A stretch of DNA of 64,000 nt from Eudorina sp. 2006-703-Eu-15 (Eukaryota; Chlorophyta; Chlorophyceae; Chlamydomonadales; Volvocaceae), in the NCBI GenBank assembly GCA_003117195.1, contig BDSI01000059.1, forward strand, positions 393,481-457,480. The letters are read 5' to 3'. A model generated the notes under the pieces. That model was not told where the DNA came from. It worked only from the letters and a program-made list of their open reading frames with translations, and did no database searches. The position numbers were made by a program, and so were the translations under genes. Shown here piece after piece: positions 1 through 11,625 of this stretch. The number at the start of each line of letters is the position of its first letter. Within the stretch, counting starts at the first letter, position 1.

Positions 1-315
1 ACATCCAGGTGGGGTCCCGATTTCCAGGGAGGGCAGGGAGGGAAGGGCAGGGGCGGCTTGGTGGCCGTGATTGGCATATGGTATACTGCATCTGGCCCAG
101 GGTGGGAGGTGGCCTCGCGAGAGCTGTGTCGCGACCGAAGTGGGCTTCGGCGGGAGCAGCGCTGCGCGCTTCACCTTGCGGTGTGTCGGTGTGCCAGCAT
201 TGCCCTGATGAAGAACCGCGAGCCGCCTGTTGTTCTTGGGCGGGAAGCTAGCCGCATGTGTGTATGTGCGTTTAGATATGAGACCCGCCCGACCCACCCG
301 CATGTGTGTATGCAG

Positions 316-738
316 TACCTCCGGGCGGCCATCATCAGCTTCTTTGAGAGCGGCTCGCTGCCTCGGGAGGGCCCTGTGCTGCAAGTGCTGTCCCGGCTGC
401 TGCGCTTCACGCCCGCGGAGATGGCGGCCATCGCCTCCGCCACCGACCACGCCCACAAAGGCCGGCGCGGCCCGGGGGTCAGCGGCGCAGCGCCGGCACC
501 CGTCGTGGCATTCGCCGGCGCTGGCGGCGGCGGTGGCGGCGGCGCCGGCCTCGTCAGTGCCGCCAGTGGCGGCGGCGGGGGCGGCCTGGGCTTGCTGGCG
601 TCGATGACGTCCCGCGTGGCGTCGGCGGTCAGCGGCCGGCCTCCGACGCTTCACGCGGAGTCCGGGGGGTCGCATCCGCCGCAGCCGTCGGCCGGGCTGT
701 TGCCGCAGTTTTCGTTCGGGCACCAGCGGCCGACCTAA
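316..738 (+). CDS. GRIP-domain golgin, C-terminal exon (5' part outside the window)
   Basis: An acceptor ending in TGCAG at 311-315 opens an in-frame exon that runs to a TAA at 736-738. Its first roughly 40 residues start YLRAAIISFFESG and continue through VLQVLSRLLRFTPAEM. This matches the GRIP domain, including the Tyr-Leu start and the closing LL-x-F-x-P/A-E motif. GRIP domains dock golgins on trans-Golgi membranes by binding ARL1 GTPase and usually sit at the very C-terminus of long coiled-coil tethers. Here about 100 residues of Gly/Ala/Ser/Pro-rich tail follow the domain, which is longer than usual. Upstream coiled-coil exons are not visible in the first 315 bases. The family call is secure; the specific golgin (GCC185-, golgin-97- or golgin-245-like) cannot be told from this exon. 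Confidence 0.75.
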   Translation, partial: YLRAAIISFFESGSLPREGPVLQVLSRLLRFTPAEMAAIASATDHAHKGRRGPGVSGAAPAPVVAFAGAGGGGGGGAGLVSAASGGGGGGLGLLASMTSRVASAVSGRPPTLHAESGGSHPPQPSAGLLPQFSFGHQRPT

Positions 739-2120
739 GCTGAGTCGGAGGAGGCCGTATCGCAGCGCCGTGCCGTTGGGTCGAGTAGGACTGTCGGCGT
801 TTATGTGTGTCTCTGCAGTGTTTGCATGATGTGAAATCTACGGCACCCACCGGATGTGTGTTCTTGTGCATAGCAAGTAACCGCGGATGCGTGTGTTCTT
901 GTGTGATGAAGACGGAGTGTTCGACATGCATGGCGCGTAGTCGCGCCCGCGCTTGTGAGAGTCTCTCTTTGTGAAGGACAAACTGAGCCGCTGTTCGTGT
1001 GTGGGCTGCGTTCTTGGTGGTGGTGGTGATGGTGGAACGGTTGGTCGGTGGCGAACGGCGGTAGCGTCCGCTCGGCCTGCGGGGGCCCTATGGCAGAAAC
1101 CATGAGATTGAGCCACGCTTGCAAATGCGGGTACGGTACGGCACTCGGTCGCTGTTTGAGGCGGCCCCTCCGCACCTCCGGATGAATGCAGGCCGAACAT
1201 TTTATTGTGGAGGCACACGGCATGTTGCACGAGCGATCTAATGCTGCGGCAGGCTACGGTAAGAAGTTCGTTAGCTTTCGTTAGCCGGATGCCAGGAGTC
1301 GATCTTCATTACCCCCCCCTTCTGGAAATAGGACATATGCTTAGGGCATGGGTGTGATTAGAGAAGAGACCCGCCCGACCCAAACCAAGTCCCCAAATAC
1401 TTGTGCGTGTATATGGCAGCGGTGGTGTTGAGGGGGGGGGGTCGGCCCCGCTGACCCACCTCCCGAACAGGTCTGGAGGTTTGTGGAGAGCAGAGCCGGG
1501 GGGCAGCCGGGGGAGTGTGTGTGTGGGGGGGGGGTCGGGGATTGTGTGGTGGTGGGACTGGGCTATAGGGATTTTGCATCGGTGTACGGTACCCGGCGAA
1601 CCCCGCGAGGCTGCGATGCACCCTGATATCCGCACCGTCCTTGTGACCCTTGACCTAGGGTTCACTCGTCTTTGGAACCCGTTCTAGTAACGCCCGTCAT
1701 GCGTGACGGGCGTTACTAGGAGAATTCAAACGGAACAGATTGCAAGCACACAAGGGTGCCTTGGTCTCGGCGCGCCGCCGTTAGCCGACTTCAGGGTCGC
1801 ACCCAACCGTCCGAGCCACAAGCAGTTGCTTGGAAGAAAGATTGAATGAAAGAAAGAGTCGGGTCAGGTAGATTGGATCCAACGGGTCACTGCATTGGAG
1901 ATAATCCACATAGCCTCCTCACTAAAGCAGTCGCCACACACTGCGACGGGTCGGGCGGGTCTCTTCGCAAAACACACTGCGACGGGAAAAGAACGCGGCA
2001 GCAATGCGCACCACCAGATGAATACCACGTTCGCCACGAAGTCATGCGGGCGGAATCCACCGCGGGCCCGCTCTACTAGGAAAGAGGCCCGTTTACACCA
2101 CCGACCCCGCACCAGCCGCT
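739..2120. other. Non-coding stretch after the golgin gene
   Basis: This holds the golgin 3' UTR (end not placed; no TGTAA nearby) and GC-rich spacer with G- and C-runs around 1430-1540. From about 1700 the composition becomes more even. The only structured item seen is the inverted repeat at 1684-1719. No exon with convincing splice sites and a recognisable product was found on either strand. Confidence 0.5.
1684..1719. repeat. Perfect 16-bp inverted repeat with 4-nt loop
   Basis: Bases 1684-1699 are the exact reverse complement of 1704-1719, with TGCG between them; the arms begin CTAGTAACGCCC. The structure sits between the golgin terminal exon and the C2 gene. It could be a foldback element terminus or a transcribed hairpin. 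No poly-U tract follows that would suggest a terminator. Confidence 0.8.
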
Positions 2121-2605
2121 GTTACGGATGAAGATTACGCTGGGATTGCCCTACAAGCGCCCGCTACTCCTCCTTTTGACGCTCCCTGGTGGACAGAGGA
2201 ATGTGCCATGTTGGAGCACCCTGAGGAGCGGGGCAAGCTAGGTCAGTAGCCTGCGCACGCGGTATCAACGGTTACGACGTGAACCCTCTTGTCAACTCAA
2301 ACCGAATCGACCAACCCATTCCTATCATTGTGGGTGGGCGGGTGGGCCCAGCGAACGACAGTTGACACGTCGCCTTTCCCTGCTGGTCTACGAAGTGTGT
2401 GAGGATGAATGTCTCGTGCTATTTGAGTGTCCTACGTATGCGAATATCCTATCAAAGCATTGGGGCCTGGGGTTTGCTCCTGGGGACCGTATGGTTGAGG
2501 TCATGGGTGTCAAGGATCAACGATATTGGACGATATTGGAACATGTCGGTTGCAGTACATTGACATCTTTACTTGATTTTGGGTTCTTGCTTCCAGTTCG
2601 GCGGT
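2121..2605 (+). pseudogene. Decayed LINE-like retrotransposon remnant (tentative)
   Basis: Two short open stretches resemble parts of non-LTR retrotransposon ORF2 proteins. At 2121-2249 a frame carries PPFDAPWWTEECAML, like the W-x-x-x-C segment found between endonuclease and reverse transcriptase domains. At about 2380-2605 another frame carries EDECLVLFECPTYANI, like the zinc-knuckle tail of these proteins. The reverse transcriptase itself is absent and the pieces are in different frames, so this would be an old, internally deleted copy. Each match is short and could be chance. Confidence 0.3.
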
Positions 2606-3567
2606 AGGGCGGTTCGTGAGCTGTCTGGATCGTACAAGCTTTATCATAAACTTGTAGCACAAAAACGTCAAAGTACGCATGCCGAGATGGCAGGATTCCT
2701 CGTCAGAGAACAATGTGCATTGACTTTGGAAGCTTGTTCGTTACGGTGTTGTCAGGGACGCGGACAGGGTTTGTTGGGGTTTCCTGCTAAATACCAACGG
2801 AAAGCCCGCGTTCTTACAATGACATTAACAACCTCAATCACAGAACAAGGACGCATTGAATTGCGCCATTACTTCCTCTAGCTCCACAAACGAACCCCGT
2901 CGGGACTGCGGAAACTTGGCTAAGGGCGACTTCTATGGCATAGGTGGTCCAACCACAACCCCGTAACATTCCGTGGGATTGGTTTCGGGCCAAAGCCCAC
3001 GGGATCTTGCCTGATATGGCATGTCGGCAATGTCGGTTGCGACACCTTCCATCCCGTTTAGCTACAAAGCGGCTTCTTTCAAAGCTGACCATGAATGTTT
3101 CTGATTAACAACTGACTTGATAAGCCTTGCCAAGGATATTGTGCTTCTGTCTTTGGGAGTAAAACAGCCGGTACTGTACCTGTCGTTCCGCGACAGATGA
3201 GCGGAGAGCGGGAGCCCTCGAGCGTCCTTTTATTGCAAAAGCCGACGTGAACGTCTACAAAGCTAACTAATTAGTCGGCGCAAAAGATAACGAAATACAT
3301 AGACAGTATTACTTCTGCCAGTTGCTGGCGACATGGTACAAGTTATGCTGGCCCAGCGACGTCATGCGTACTGGGATGTCGAACTCCTAATCCGCGGATG
3401 CGAGGTGGGCCCACGCTGTGCCGCGGACAGGCGTGTCTAATCCAACTGGACGGGGCCTTACACAACAAACGACGCTGATGATGCGGTTCGATTACATAAC
3501 AACTTCGTTTGCATGTACTTCCAATAATTAGGGTCAAACCCTGCCTCGCATCTGACCGCACCTGCAG
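2606..3567. other. AT-richer spacer or 5' intron before the C2 exons
   Basis: The composition is less GC-rich than the flanks. The first exons of the C2 gene, which should carry the start codon and first C2 strand, ought to lie here or further upstream. I could not place them with any confidence. Confidence 0.4.
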
Positions 3568-6500
3568 GGCCTGCCGCGGATGGACTTCGTGGGCCATGCG
3601 GACCCGTACGTCGTCCTTCGCGTAGCAACGCCCGATGGCCTCCAGGCCTTCGACTACAAGACGGCTGTCATATACAACACCGCCAACCCGACGTTTGGCG
3701 AGGAGGTCTGCCTGCGGAACGTGCCGCTAGGCGCCATCTTCAGTTTCCAGGCAAGCCAGAAGTTGCCTGATGCTGACCCGGCGGTGACCGACCACTCCAC
3801 CGCACACGACCCGAGTTCGCCGCCGGCCGCGCCGGCCAGGAGCCCTTCATGTCATTCTCACACCGCGAAACACAGCGCGGAGCCATCCAGCCGGCCGCGC
3901 TCTCCGCAGACATTACCCGACCCTACCCCCGAATCAGCACGTCGCTATCTCACCCACGCCACCAGCGCCAACACCGCAGCGCCCCCGGCATGAACGCTCT
4001 TCCACCGGGCGAGGAACGTCGCGATGCCCCCAAACAGCCCCGCGGGGGGAGCTTTCCCTCTGGGCTCTCGCTGCCGCACCACCGCCCGTTTTCCATGTTG
4101 CCAGCCGTACCACACACTTTCGTACGGCAAGCGACCTGGTATCTCCACCCGGGGGAGCCCCCGGAAAACGCGACCCACAGGTCATCGACAAGGATCGCCT
4201 GACACCCGATGACCCCGTGGGCTCTTGTGAACTGATCTTCGATCTCGACATGGCTTCATCGGCGTCGATCGAGGGCGGTCACCAGCTGCGGCTGCCCATC
4301 CAACCGGCGCCCCGCGTGCCCCTAAACGCGGGGTTTCTATTGCTGGCGGTGAGTACGGTGCAGCAGTACGGTGCAGCAGTACGGTGCAGCAGTACGGTGC
4401 AGCACGGAGGTGCAGCACGGAGGTGCAGCACGGAGGTGCAGCACGGAGGTGCAGCACGGAGGTGCAGCACGGGTATGGTATGGGGTCGGATACCCCGCTC
4501 ACCACGAGGTGGGGTCGTGGGGAACCCAACCCCGGCCTACCTCGGCCCTGCCTCTCGGTGTGAAGGGCCGGTCGGGCGGGTACGCGTCTGAAGCGCGCAA
4601 GGGTGACGACGCCGCCGTAGCCCCACAACGCCCCACATCCTTTCCTGGGTGCTCCGGCGACGCAAAGTAAATGTTTCGATCCCCGCGTGCTGTCGTCGTA
4701 CCGTACGACCGTACAGCTGCAGGTCGCCGGCAAAGCCGACCCCTCGCGGCGCCGCAGGAAACGCGCCCAAGTCTCAGGTGGTGCCCCCGGCCCATTCCGG
4801 GCCCCGCCACCCGGTCGCCTGACTGCGAAACGCTGCAGGTGCGCTGCCGGCCGCCCTGCCATCCACCGGGGCCCTGCGGGCCGGTCCGGATGGTGCCCCA
4901 TGGGCCGGTCCGGTATCGAATCTCCACGTCCCAGTTGGCAGGTGGGTCCGTCAGGGACCCAACCGTTGGGCTCGATTTGCCGTACTGTACGACACCCATC
5001 CGAAGGACCACGCACGATCCCTGGCGCTGCACCAGTCGTTCATGGAGTTGTGTGTATGTCGTACATGCTGTACATGTCTCACATGTTCCCTCCCCTGTAC
5101 GGACAGTGCGTGCGCTGGGAGTGCGCTGGCAGCGGAGGCCATGAACCAAGTCTCATGATGGCGAGGCAGTGATTGTACGGCGGTTGTACGGTAGTACGGC
5201 AACACAGCAGTATTTCTTTGATGAGGGCGAACGATGGGGTCAAGTGTGCACGTGCCCTGCCGCCTGCGCCCACACACCCCCGCAGGCGCAGTCACCGGAC
5301 ATGCCCTGGATGACGGGGCCCTGGCCTTCTCTGCCTATAAGCTGAGCCTGGCGGCGCTACCGACCTTCTTTCCGGGGGCCGCCAACGTCCATTGGAACAC
5401 ATCGTACGACAAAGCACGGCAGGTACCCAGGTGACAGGTCACGCCTGCACTCCGCGGCGATACCCGGCGCGCCTTCCCGGCACCAGGGAGGGAGGCGCTC
5501 GGTAGTGTAGCGCGCGTGCACAAGGGTCGTGGTGGTTGGTTGGTTGGTTGGTTGGGTTGGTTGGGTTGGTTGGTTGGTTGGTTGGTTGGGTTGGTTGGTT
5601 GGGTCGCTTCAGGGGGCGCCCACGTCCCTCGCGATCTGACTTCGTCCCTTCAGGAAACTCCCTCCCCGGGCTGTGTGTGCTTGGGCTGGTTTCACTGTAC
5701 CCCCCTCCCCACGCCCACGTCCCCGCAATGTCCTATACCCGCCCCCGGCCCGTCCGTGGCCAGGCGGCGTGTCTGCGTTCCCAAATCTGGTTTCTTTTCC
5801 AATCAAGCTGTCATTCCCCCAACCCAGGTCTTTGGCAGCACGGCGATGGTGCACGCGCTCAAAGCGCAGCACGCGCTGCTCTACAGGGATAAGGGACATC
5901 AGGTCAGTGCCGTGTACGAGTGTACCGCACCGTACCGGGTACTGTACGATGCTCTGTGTGTTGGACGGCGGGCGTCGGTGAGGCCAGCGCTGGCCGGGAG
6001 AGAAGCGTGTCCGTTTCATGCACGATTTCGATCTGAATTTGAACCACGCTGGTAGTGGACCCCGCACGCCTTAGCTGTTTTCACTTTCGGTCGTCGGTGA
6101 TGACCTCGCTGTGTGACACCTCCGTCCACTCCTCACGCTTGCTGGACCCTTGTGCGTCGCGCCCGTCAGTCGGGTCGCGGAGTCTTACGGGGTGGCGGCG
6201 ACCTGGTGGCGCTGCTGCGCGGCGGCGTCCGCGGCGGCCAGCGCCGCTTCTACACGTACGTGCTCATGGGCGACGGCAGCTGGTACTTCAGCGAGACGGG
6301 GGCGGCCTTCTTCACGGACTTCATGTCAAAGCACGCCATGCACGCGGGCTGCGCGGAGAAGGTGCGACGCGGCGCGTCCCTCCGGCGCTCCGGGCGCCGC
6401 CGCACTCTGGCTCGCCTCTCCCGCCCGTGTACGACTGCCGCGGGCGGAACCCCGGCGGGTCGCGCCGGCCCCTGTTTGTGGCGGCTTCTGTCTGGTCCCA

Positions 6501-7223
6501 GCGCAGCCCAGCCGCGGCACAGTAAGCACCGCTGATGAGCTTTCGGCAGAAGTCGCGTCGCTGCTGCGCGCTGCGTACACGGTATAACTTTATCCGGTGG
6601 CGCTTTTCTCGTGTGTGTAGCAACTAGCAAGTTGAAGACCAGTAGAAGGCTCTTGCCTTGCGCGAGAAACCCGCCCATGCCAGCCCACACGGGGTATACT
6701 TCCAAAAAGACCTCTGTGTGCGGTACAGGGAATGGTAAGCAGGCGGTGGTGGTCATGTGCAAACACCGTGGCTGCTTACTGCCTTGCGTTACGCCACCGG
6801 AGTGCAGGGCCGGGAGCGCATCGCCAGGTCCCGCGCCTCCCTCGCCTCCCTCCTCCCGTCGCGCAGGTGGTGTATGCCGGGGAGTTCTGCCTTGCCACGG
6901 GTGGGCTGGCAGCGGCGGTGGAGGCGTCCCTGGACGCCGCGGCTGACGCCTCCGCGGCGGCGACCTCGCGGCGGCCTCCGCCGTCGGTCTCGGCGGCGCA
7001 GGCGGCCGAGGCGACGGCTGCGTTGGAGGGCGTCGCAGGCGAAGCCGCGGGGGACTGGGTGCTGCTCATCGACAACAACTCGGGGACCTACGCGCCCCCG
7101 GTGCACCGGTTGCACTCACTCGCTGCGCTGTTGGAACATAACCTGCCCGGACTGAGGGTCCTGGCGTTGGAGCATGGGGATCCCAGGATGGTGGAGCACA
7201 GGGCCTGGGTACCTAGTCGGTAG
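3568..7223 (+). CDS. C2-domain protein with conserved C-terminal module (5' end not found)
   Basis: Visible exons: 3568-3750, 4181-4348, about 5286-5422, 5828-5902, 6170-6361 and 6867-7223 (TAG 7221-7223). The first two form a C2 domain: DFVGHADPYVVL, then KTAVIYNTANPTF, joined in phase 0 to VIDKDRLTPDDPVGSCEL. These supply the usual Ca2+-loop aspartates and the closing strand GFLLLA. C2 domains bind phospholipid, often with calcium. Later exons encode RFYTYVLMGDG, FSETGAAFFTDFMSKHAMH, an AGEF motif and WVLLIDNNSGTYAPPVH. I recall that series as conserved in uncharacterised eukaryotic proteins, but I cannot name a function. The intron after 3750 has a GC donor (CAG|GCAAGC). The exon at 5286 needs one incoming base while 4348 ends in phase 0, so a small exon is probably missing. 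TGTAA occurs at 7332-7336 and 7414-7418. Confidence 0.7.
4353..4470. repeat. 13-bp tandem repeat in an intron of the C2 gene
   Basis: About four copies of TACGGTGCAGCAG are followed by about six copies of GTGCAGCACGGAG. The block starts directly after the GTGAGT donor at 4349. It is a local minisatellite and explains the open frames on both strands here. Confidence 0.85.
5532..5607. repeat. GGTT/GGGTTGGTT simple repeat
   Basis: An intronic run of GGTTGGTT with occasional GGGTT units. A similar, shorter GGTTGG tract occurs in a cyclase intron near 15344-15405. Confidence 0.85.
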
Positions 7224-7540
7224 CCGCGTTGGCACGCGGGGCAGGGAGCGGCGGGCGGCGGCCGGGCCGGGCCGGCGCGCGGGGAGCGGCGGTCGGGCGC
7301 ATGATGCAGTCTTCAATCCCCAGTGCCGCAGTGTAACATCAAACAGAATAATACGAGGCACCTACGAGCTATCTGGGCCCGTTGGAACACCGGGTCGGGA
7401 TACGGGTCCACCTTGTAACGGTTAATAGATAATAATAGAATAAGGATGCGGGCCACCGCCGGTCTTGGCCGTGGCGCTGGTTCGATGGTAGGGGCGCAAC
7501 GGTGGCTAACCCCCCATGAGCGGACTCTGTCCAGGGCTAG

Positions 7541-7725
7541 GGCTGGTCCTCTGGGACGGGGTGGTTCCCTGGTAGAGTGGGTGCGGACTGCGGAGGGTGG
7601 AGTTTTCCGGGTGCATTTGTAAAGCCTGTCCGGTGCGCCACGGTGGCGCGTTTTTCGCTTGTACAGTGTGTGGTGAATCAGCTGTGACTGTCACTGATGA
7701 CCGGCGGGGTCCACCGTGACATCAT
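7541..7725 (+). repeat. Dispersed repeat family, copy 1
   Basis: It carries GGGGTGGTTCCCTGGTAG near the start, GCCTGTCCGG in the middle and a terminal module of the form CACTGATGACC-GGCGGGGTCC. The same ordered blocks recur at 39545-39727. The terminal module recurs at 21450-21512 and, in reverse, near 41094-41140. Confidence 0.65.
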
Positions 7726-8950
7726 GGATGGACAACGTGCCTTGGAATGGATCCAGCTTCAATGTATCGGCCTGTACCAGCTTGGCGTTGATCAACGCCA
7801 CGTCTATTATTTAAAGCTGGACTTGCACACAACTGCAGAACTGCTCCCTGAAGAATACTCTGGGCTACGTCACTACGTAGCGATACATTCGGGGTATCGG
7901 GGTCCGTGTCGGTCATACGCAGGCCCTGCCGCAGGAAGACCCGTCCGGTTGCGACTTCGGTTTCTGGCCTGGTCTGGGGCTTCCGGGGGCGGGAGGCCGA
8001 CGTCCACATTTTGCCGTACACGTTTTGCCGTGCACGTTTGCCCCAAAGCACATGACCACGAGGTCGATCTGAGCTCCCGAGTGCTGGACACCCTCATCAG
8101 TGCACTGCTGGGACAGCAGTCCACCGACACGCACACTTCTGGTCCTACCCAGGCCCCACCCAGGCCCGATTCGGATGTCACAGGATGCGGCGGTGCATCG
8201 TCAGGAGGCCGCATCACCGGGAACCGGGAACCCGGGTTCTGGGGGATGCGGTCCATCCGGGGTTCCTGGCCAGCCCCCGAAGCGCAAGGGACGCCTCCAG
8301 GCGATCGCGCCTCCACCGCAGCCCTCCACAGCCCCCTTCCAAGGTGCGCTCCATCAATCACCGTGGTCCGGGGCCGCCATGGACCGTACCGCAACGCAAC
8401 GCCCAACGACCTTGTTGGAAGTGCACAAAAAGGGTAGGTGCACAGATAGGGCCATGAATCGGAAGTGACCGGCACAAGGGATGGATGGGGAGGCGGGGCA
8501 TGCCCAGCCCCGGGGGCTCCCCACTAGCCGCCACGTGCCCACGTGTCCATCAGGGTGCATACACCAAACATCCTCGTCGCACACATGTGTGACCGTCAAA
8601 CCGTGGCCACCTGCCAGCCCGGCTTTTTAAAATCGTCACGATCAATGCAGGCCGCTGAGCCGCCAACTCAGGAAAATCAAACAAAGTACGTCGCTGCCCA
8701 GATGAAATTATATGCCATGCAGCCACCTCGAAACGCACTGTCCGTCCCGCTCATTGTCCCGCTGGTATGTACCTGTCGGCCTCCATGTCGGCCTCCATGT
8801 CGGCCAGCATGCTTTGGCGGCGGCGGCGGCGGCAGTTACGACTTGCTCAAGAAGTCGAAAGGCCCCCGAGGGCAACACCCTGTCTTGCCGCTCGGACGAC
8901 GCCCCGGCGAGGAGCAACCACACATCGCGCACCGTCGGCACATCATCTGC

Positions 8951-9063
8951 CGATCCGTAGTCGTCCCGATCCGTACTCGTCTCGATCCGTACTCGTCTCG
9001 ATCCGTACTCGTCTCGATCCGTACTCGTCTCGATCCGTACTCGTCTCGATCCGTACTCGTCTC
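8951..9063. repeat. 16-bp minisatellite, about seven copies
   Basis: GATCCGTACTCGTCTC recurs exactly every 16 bases, with repeat starts at 8952, 8968, 8984, 9000, 9016, 9032 and 9048. The first two copies carry small variants. It explains the repeated peptide seen in both strands' frames. Confidence 0.9.
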
Positions 9064-11400
9064 GCCGCACACCATGCGGCACTTGTGGATATGCAAAAGC
9101 AGTCGCTGAAGTCACACAGAAGACGACCCGTTCCAGAATGATCCCCGCCGCTCAGCGGGATCATCAACCACACGGAGCCGTACGCCCATCAAGGCCATGC
9201 AATGACGAGAGCTTGACCCTCGACAACATCGCGAGGGTGCTCACCTGGTCAACGTTGACGCGGCTCTCAACCAATGCCACCCAGCACCCGATGATAATGC
9301 GCAACGCACGGCGGCACCGAAACCATGGTGGCGCGGTGGCACCGACACCAAAGCGATGCACCCCCAAAGAGAACAAGGTCCAGCCGATGCCTCGGCAAAC
9401 GAGGAAATGAATCCGCGAACACCAGAGCTCAACACACAGCAGGAATGCAGCAGCTTGTGAGCACCCGTTTGACATCCAACAGAGATCGCGAGAACAGAGA
9501 TCATATGCGAGGCCCAATAATGTCCGCATCCCAATTCCGCACACACCATTGTCCCAACAGCCGCGATGACAAGCCGCATGCGCCGTACCCCATGCCCTAC
9601 GAACAACATCACACAAAGCGCGAATCCGAGAATCCAACAGGTGCGTGCGTGTCGGCCCCGTGCACGCGGCGCATTGCGGGCGCCACACACCCAAGGCTGG
9701 TTTGGGTCAGGCGAGTTTCTCGCAAGACGCAAAGCTGGCACTCGATTTAAATGAGACGATGCAGTTCCTCCACGCTATTCAATGGCTTTTATCTTTTTAT
9801 GAGTTGGCCACGACAATCACACATGTACGGAATCCACAGACCTACACATCTACGCGACTACACCACCCGGGCAGAGCCTCCGAGAGCCAATTGCCGACAT
9901 ACAGGCGCCAACCAACGCTGCTCTGCCGCCGGCTAGTCGTTCATCGCTCGCCGACATCCAGACTGGCGCCTTGGCCCGTGTCGTACCCTCTTCTCCGTAC
10001 CGTATCCCTTCCCCGCATCGCCAACGCACGGAGATATGCGTTGCGCCACCCGCGCACTTCTCTAGGGTGGCGCCGAGTGGCGGGACTCCCGCCGCGTAAC
10101 CCCCCCGCCGTCCGCACCCCACAACACGCCTGTGCGAGCCCGCGCACCTCCGCCCACCCCCGGGCGCGCAGCCACCCGTTCTGGCACACATAAGCCCACA
10201 TGCCGCCGTCGAAACGGTGCCACCCAATCGGGAGACATGGCACGGGTCACGTAACCGGGCTGCGTGACAGCCACGGGCCACGGGCCAGCCAGACCGGGGG
10301 CCGTGTCGCTCGCCACCGCTGGCCACCACCACCTCCGACGGACAGAGTGGCCGAACTCGGTCACCGTCCGCCGTGCCCGTTTATTAAACTGTGTTACGAG
10401 GCTGCCTGATGGCTCCTCATGCCGCGAAGTACGTCAAGGGAAACCGCAGTACAGCGCCCCCAGAGCTGTTACCAGCCGCCATTGCAGCGGCGCAGAAGAC
10501 CCCCTGGGACGGGGCGCAATCTTCGAACCTCAACTCAGTAGCCGCCAGCAACCAAGTGAAAACAAAACAAAAAACGCCACGGGTCCACAGCAAGCGATTT
10601 CTTAAGCCCCGGCCGCTCCGGCCCCACCGTCCATTTTGCCGCCCTCCCGCCCTCCTTGCCCATCCGACCTTACCAGTGCGAGAAGAATGATCATCCGCGC
10701 GGTCTAGGCCGATTCGGTCCAACCATCCAATGCCGCCCTCCTTGCCCATCCGCCCTCACCAGAGCGAGAAAAACGCATCATCTGGGCGCCTCCGCGACAT
10801 GCTCCTCGATAAATTGTATAAAAGCATGCTAACCGACCCCACAATGCTCACAGCAAAAATCGCAAATTGACCAGCAGTTTGCGCCGCGCAAAGCATCCCG
10901 GACATCCCCGGGGGTTTGACACCATGAAGGCGCAGATGCGCGCCCCCGCTATGCGAAACTACTTAGGACATGGGAAAGAAGGATTTCGCAAGCGAAACGA
11001 TTGGAGATCGCGCCGGGATTCCGACGCGCACGTAGGGCCCCCCCCGCCCGGGTCCCCCAGAACACTCAACATAAGCTCGCTCGCAGCGAAGGTACGTAAC
11101 CGCCGCAGAGCCTGCGCTATTTCAACCGCCGTCGGTTGCAAGATCAGCGGTATTGGTTGTTCAAAGTACATCTAGGTAAACCCACGGGTCGCAACAGGAA
11201 CCATAGCAGTGAGGACAAGATTTGGAACTACCAGGAGCCAAAGTACGACACGGTACGACGCGGCGGCGGGACACGACACTCGGGAGGCTGACCGTACTTG
11301 GCAAGACTGCGCGCACCAGCAACAAACACCCAGCGCCCTCGAGGGCGACTAGGGTTTCGCCGACGAACCTCAGACAGGACAACCCCACCTACATGCACTC

Positions 11401-11625
11401 ACGGCCCCCAACAAACACATACACACACCCACAACACCTCTCGGCCGGCCCCCTGCCCGCACAAACACACATACATACACACATACACACAACGCCGGTT
11501 GGGCTTCTTTGCTACACCCCCCCCCTCCCCTGAAACACGCGAGGGGCCTTTTCGTTAAACCCACACACACACACACACACACACACATACATACATACAT
11601 ACACACATACGGCGGGCGGGCGGGC
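11401..11625. repeat. CA/ACAT microsatellite tracts
   Basis: Several runs of ACACAC and ACATACAT, separated by short GC-rich pieces including GGCGGGCGGGCGGG at about 11611. Confidence 0.85.

Noticed and set aside
7697..8437. 246-codon plus-strand open frame
   Set aside because: It starts inside a dispersed repeat copy, lacks recognisable motifs and splice partners, and becomes Pro/Gly-rich; not supportable as a gene.
10812..10822. TATA-like GTATAAAAG followed by an open frame at 10867
   Set aside because: The downstream frame (102 codons) matches no family and has no exon partner; a single TATA match is weak evidence.
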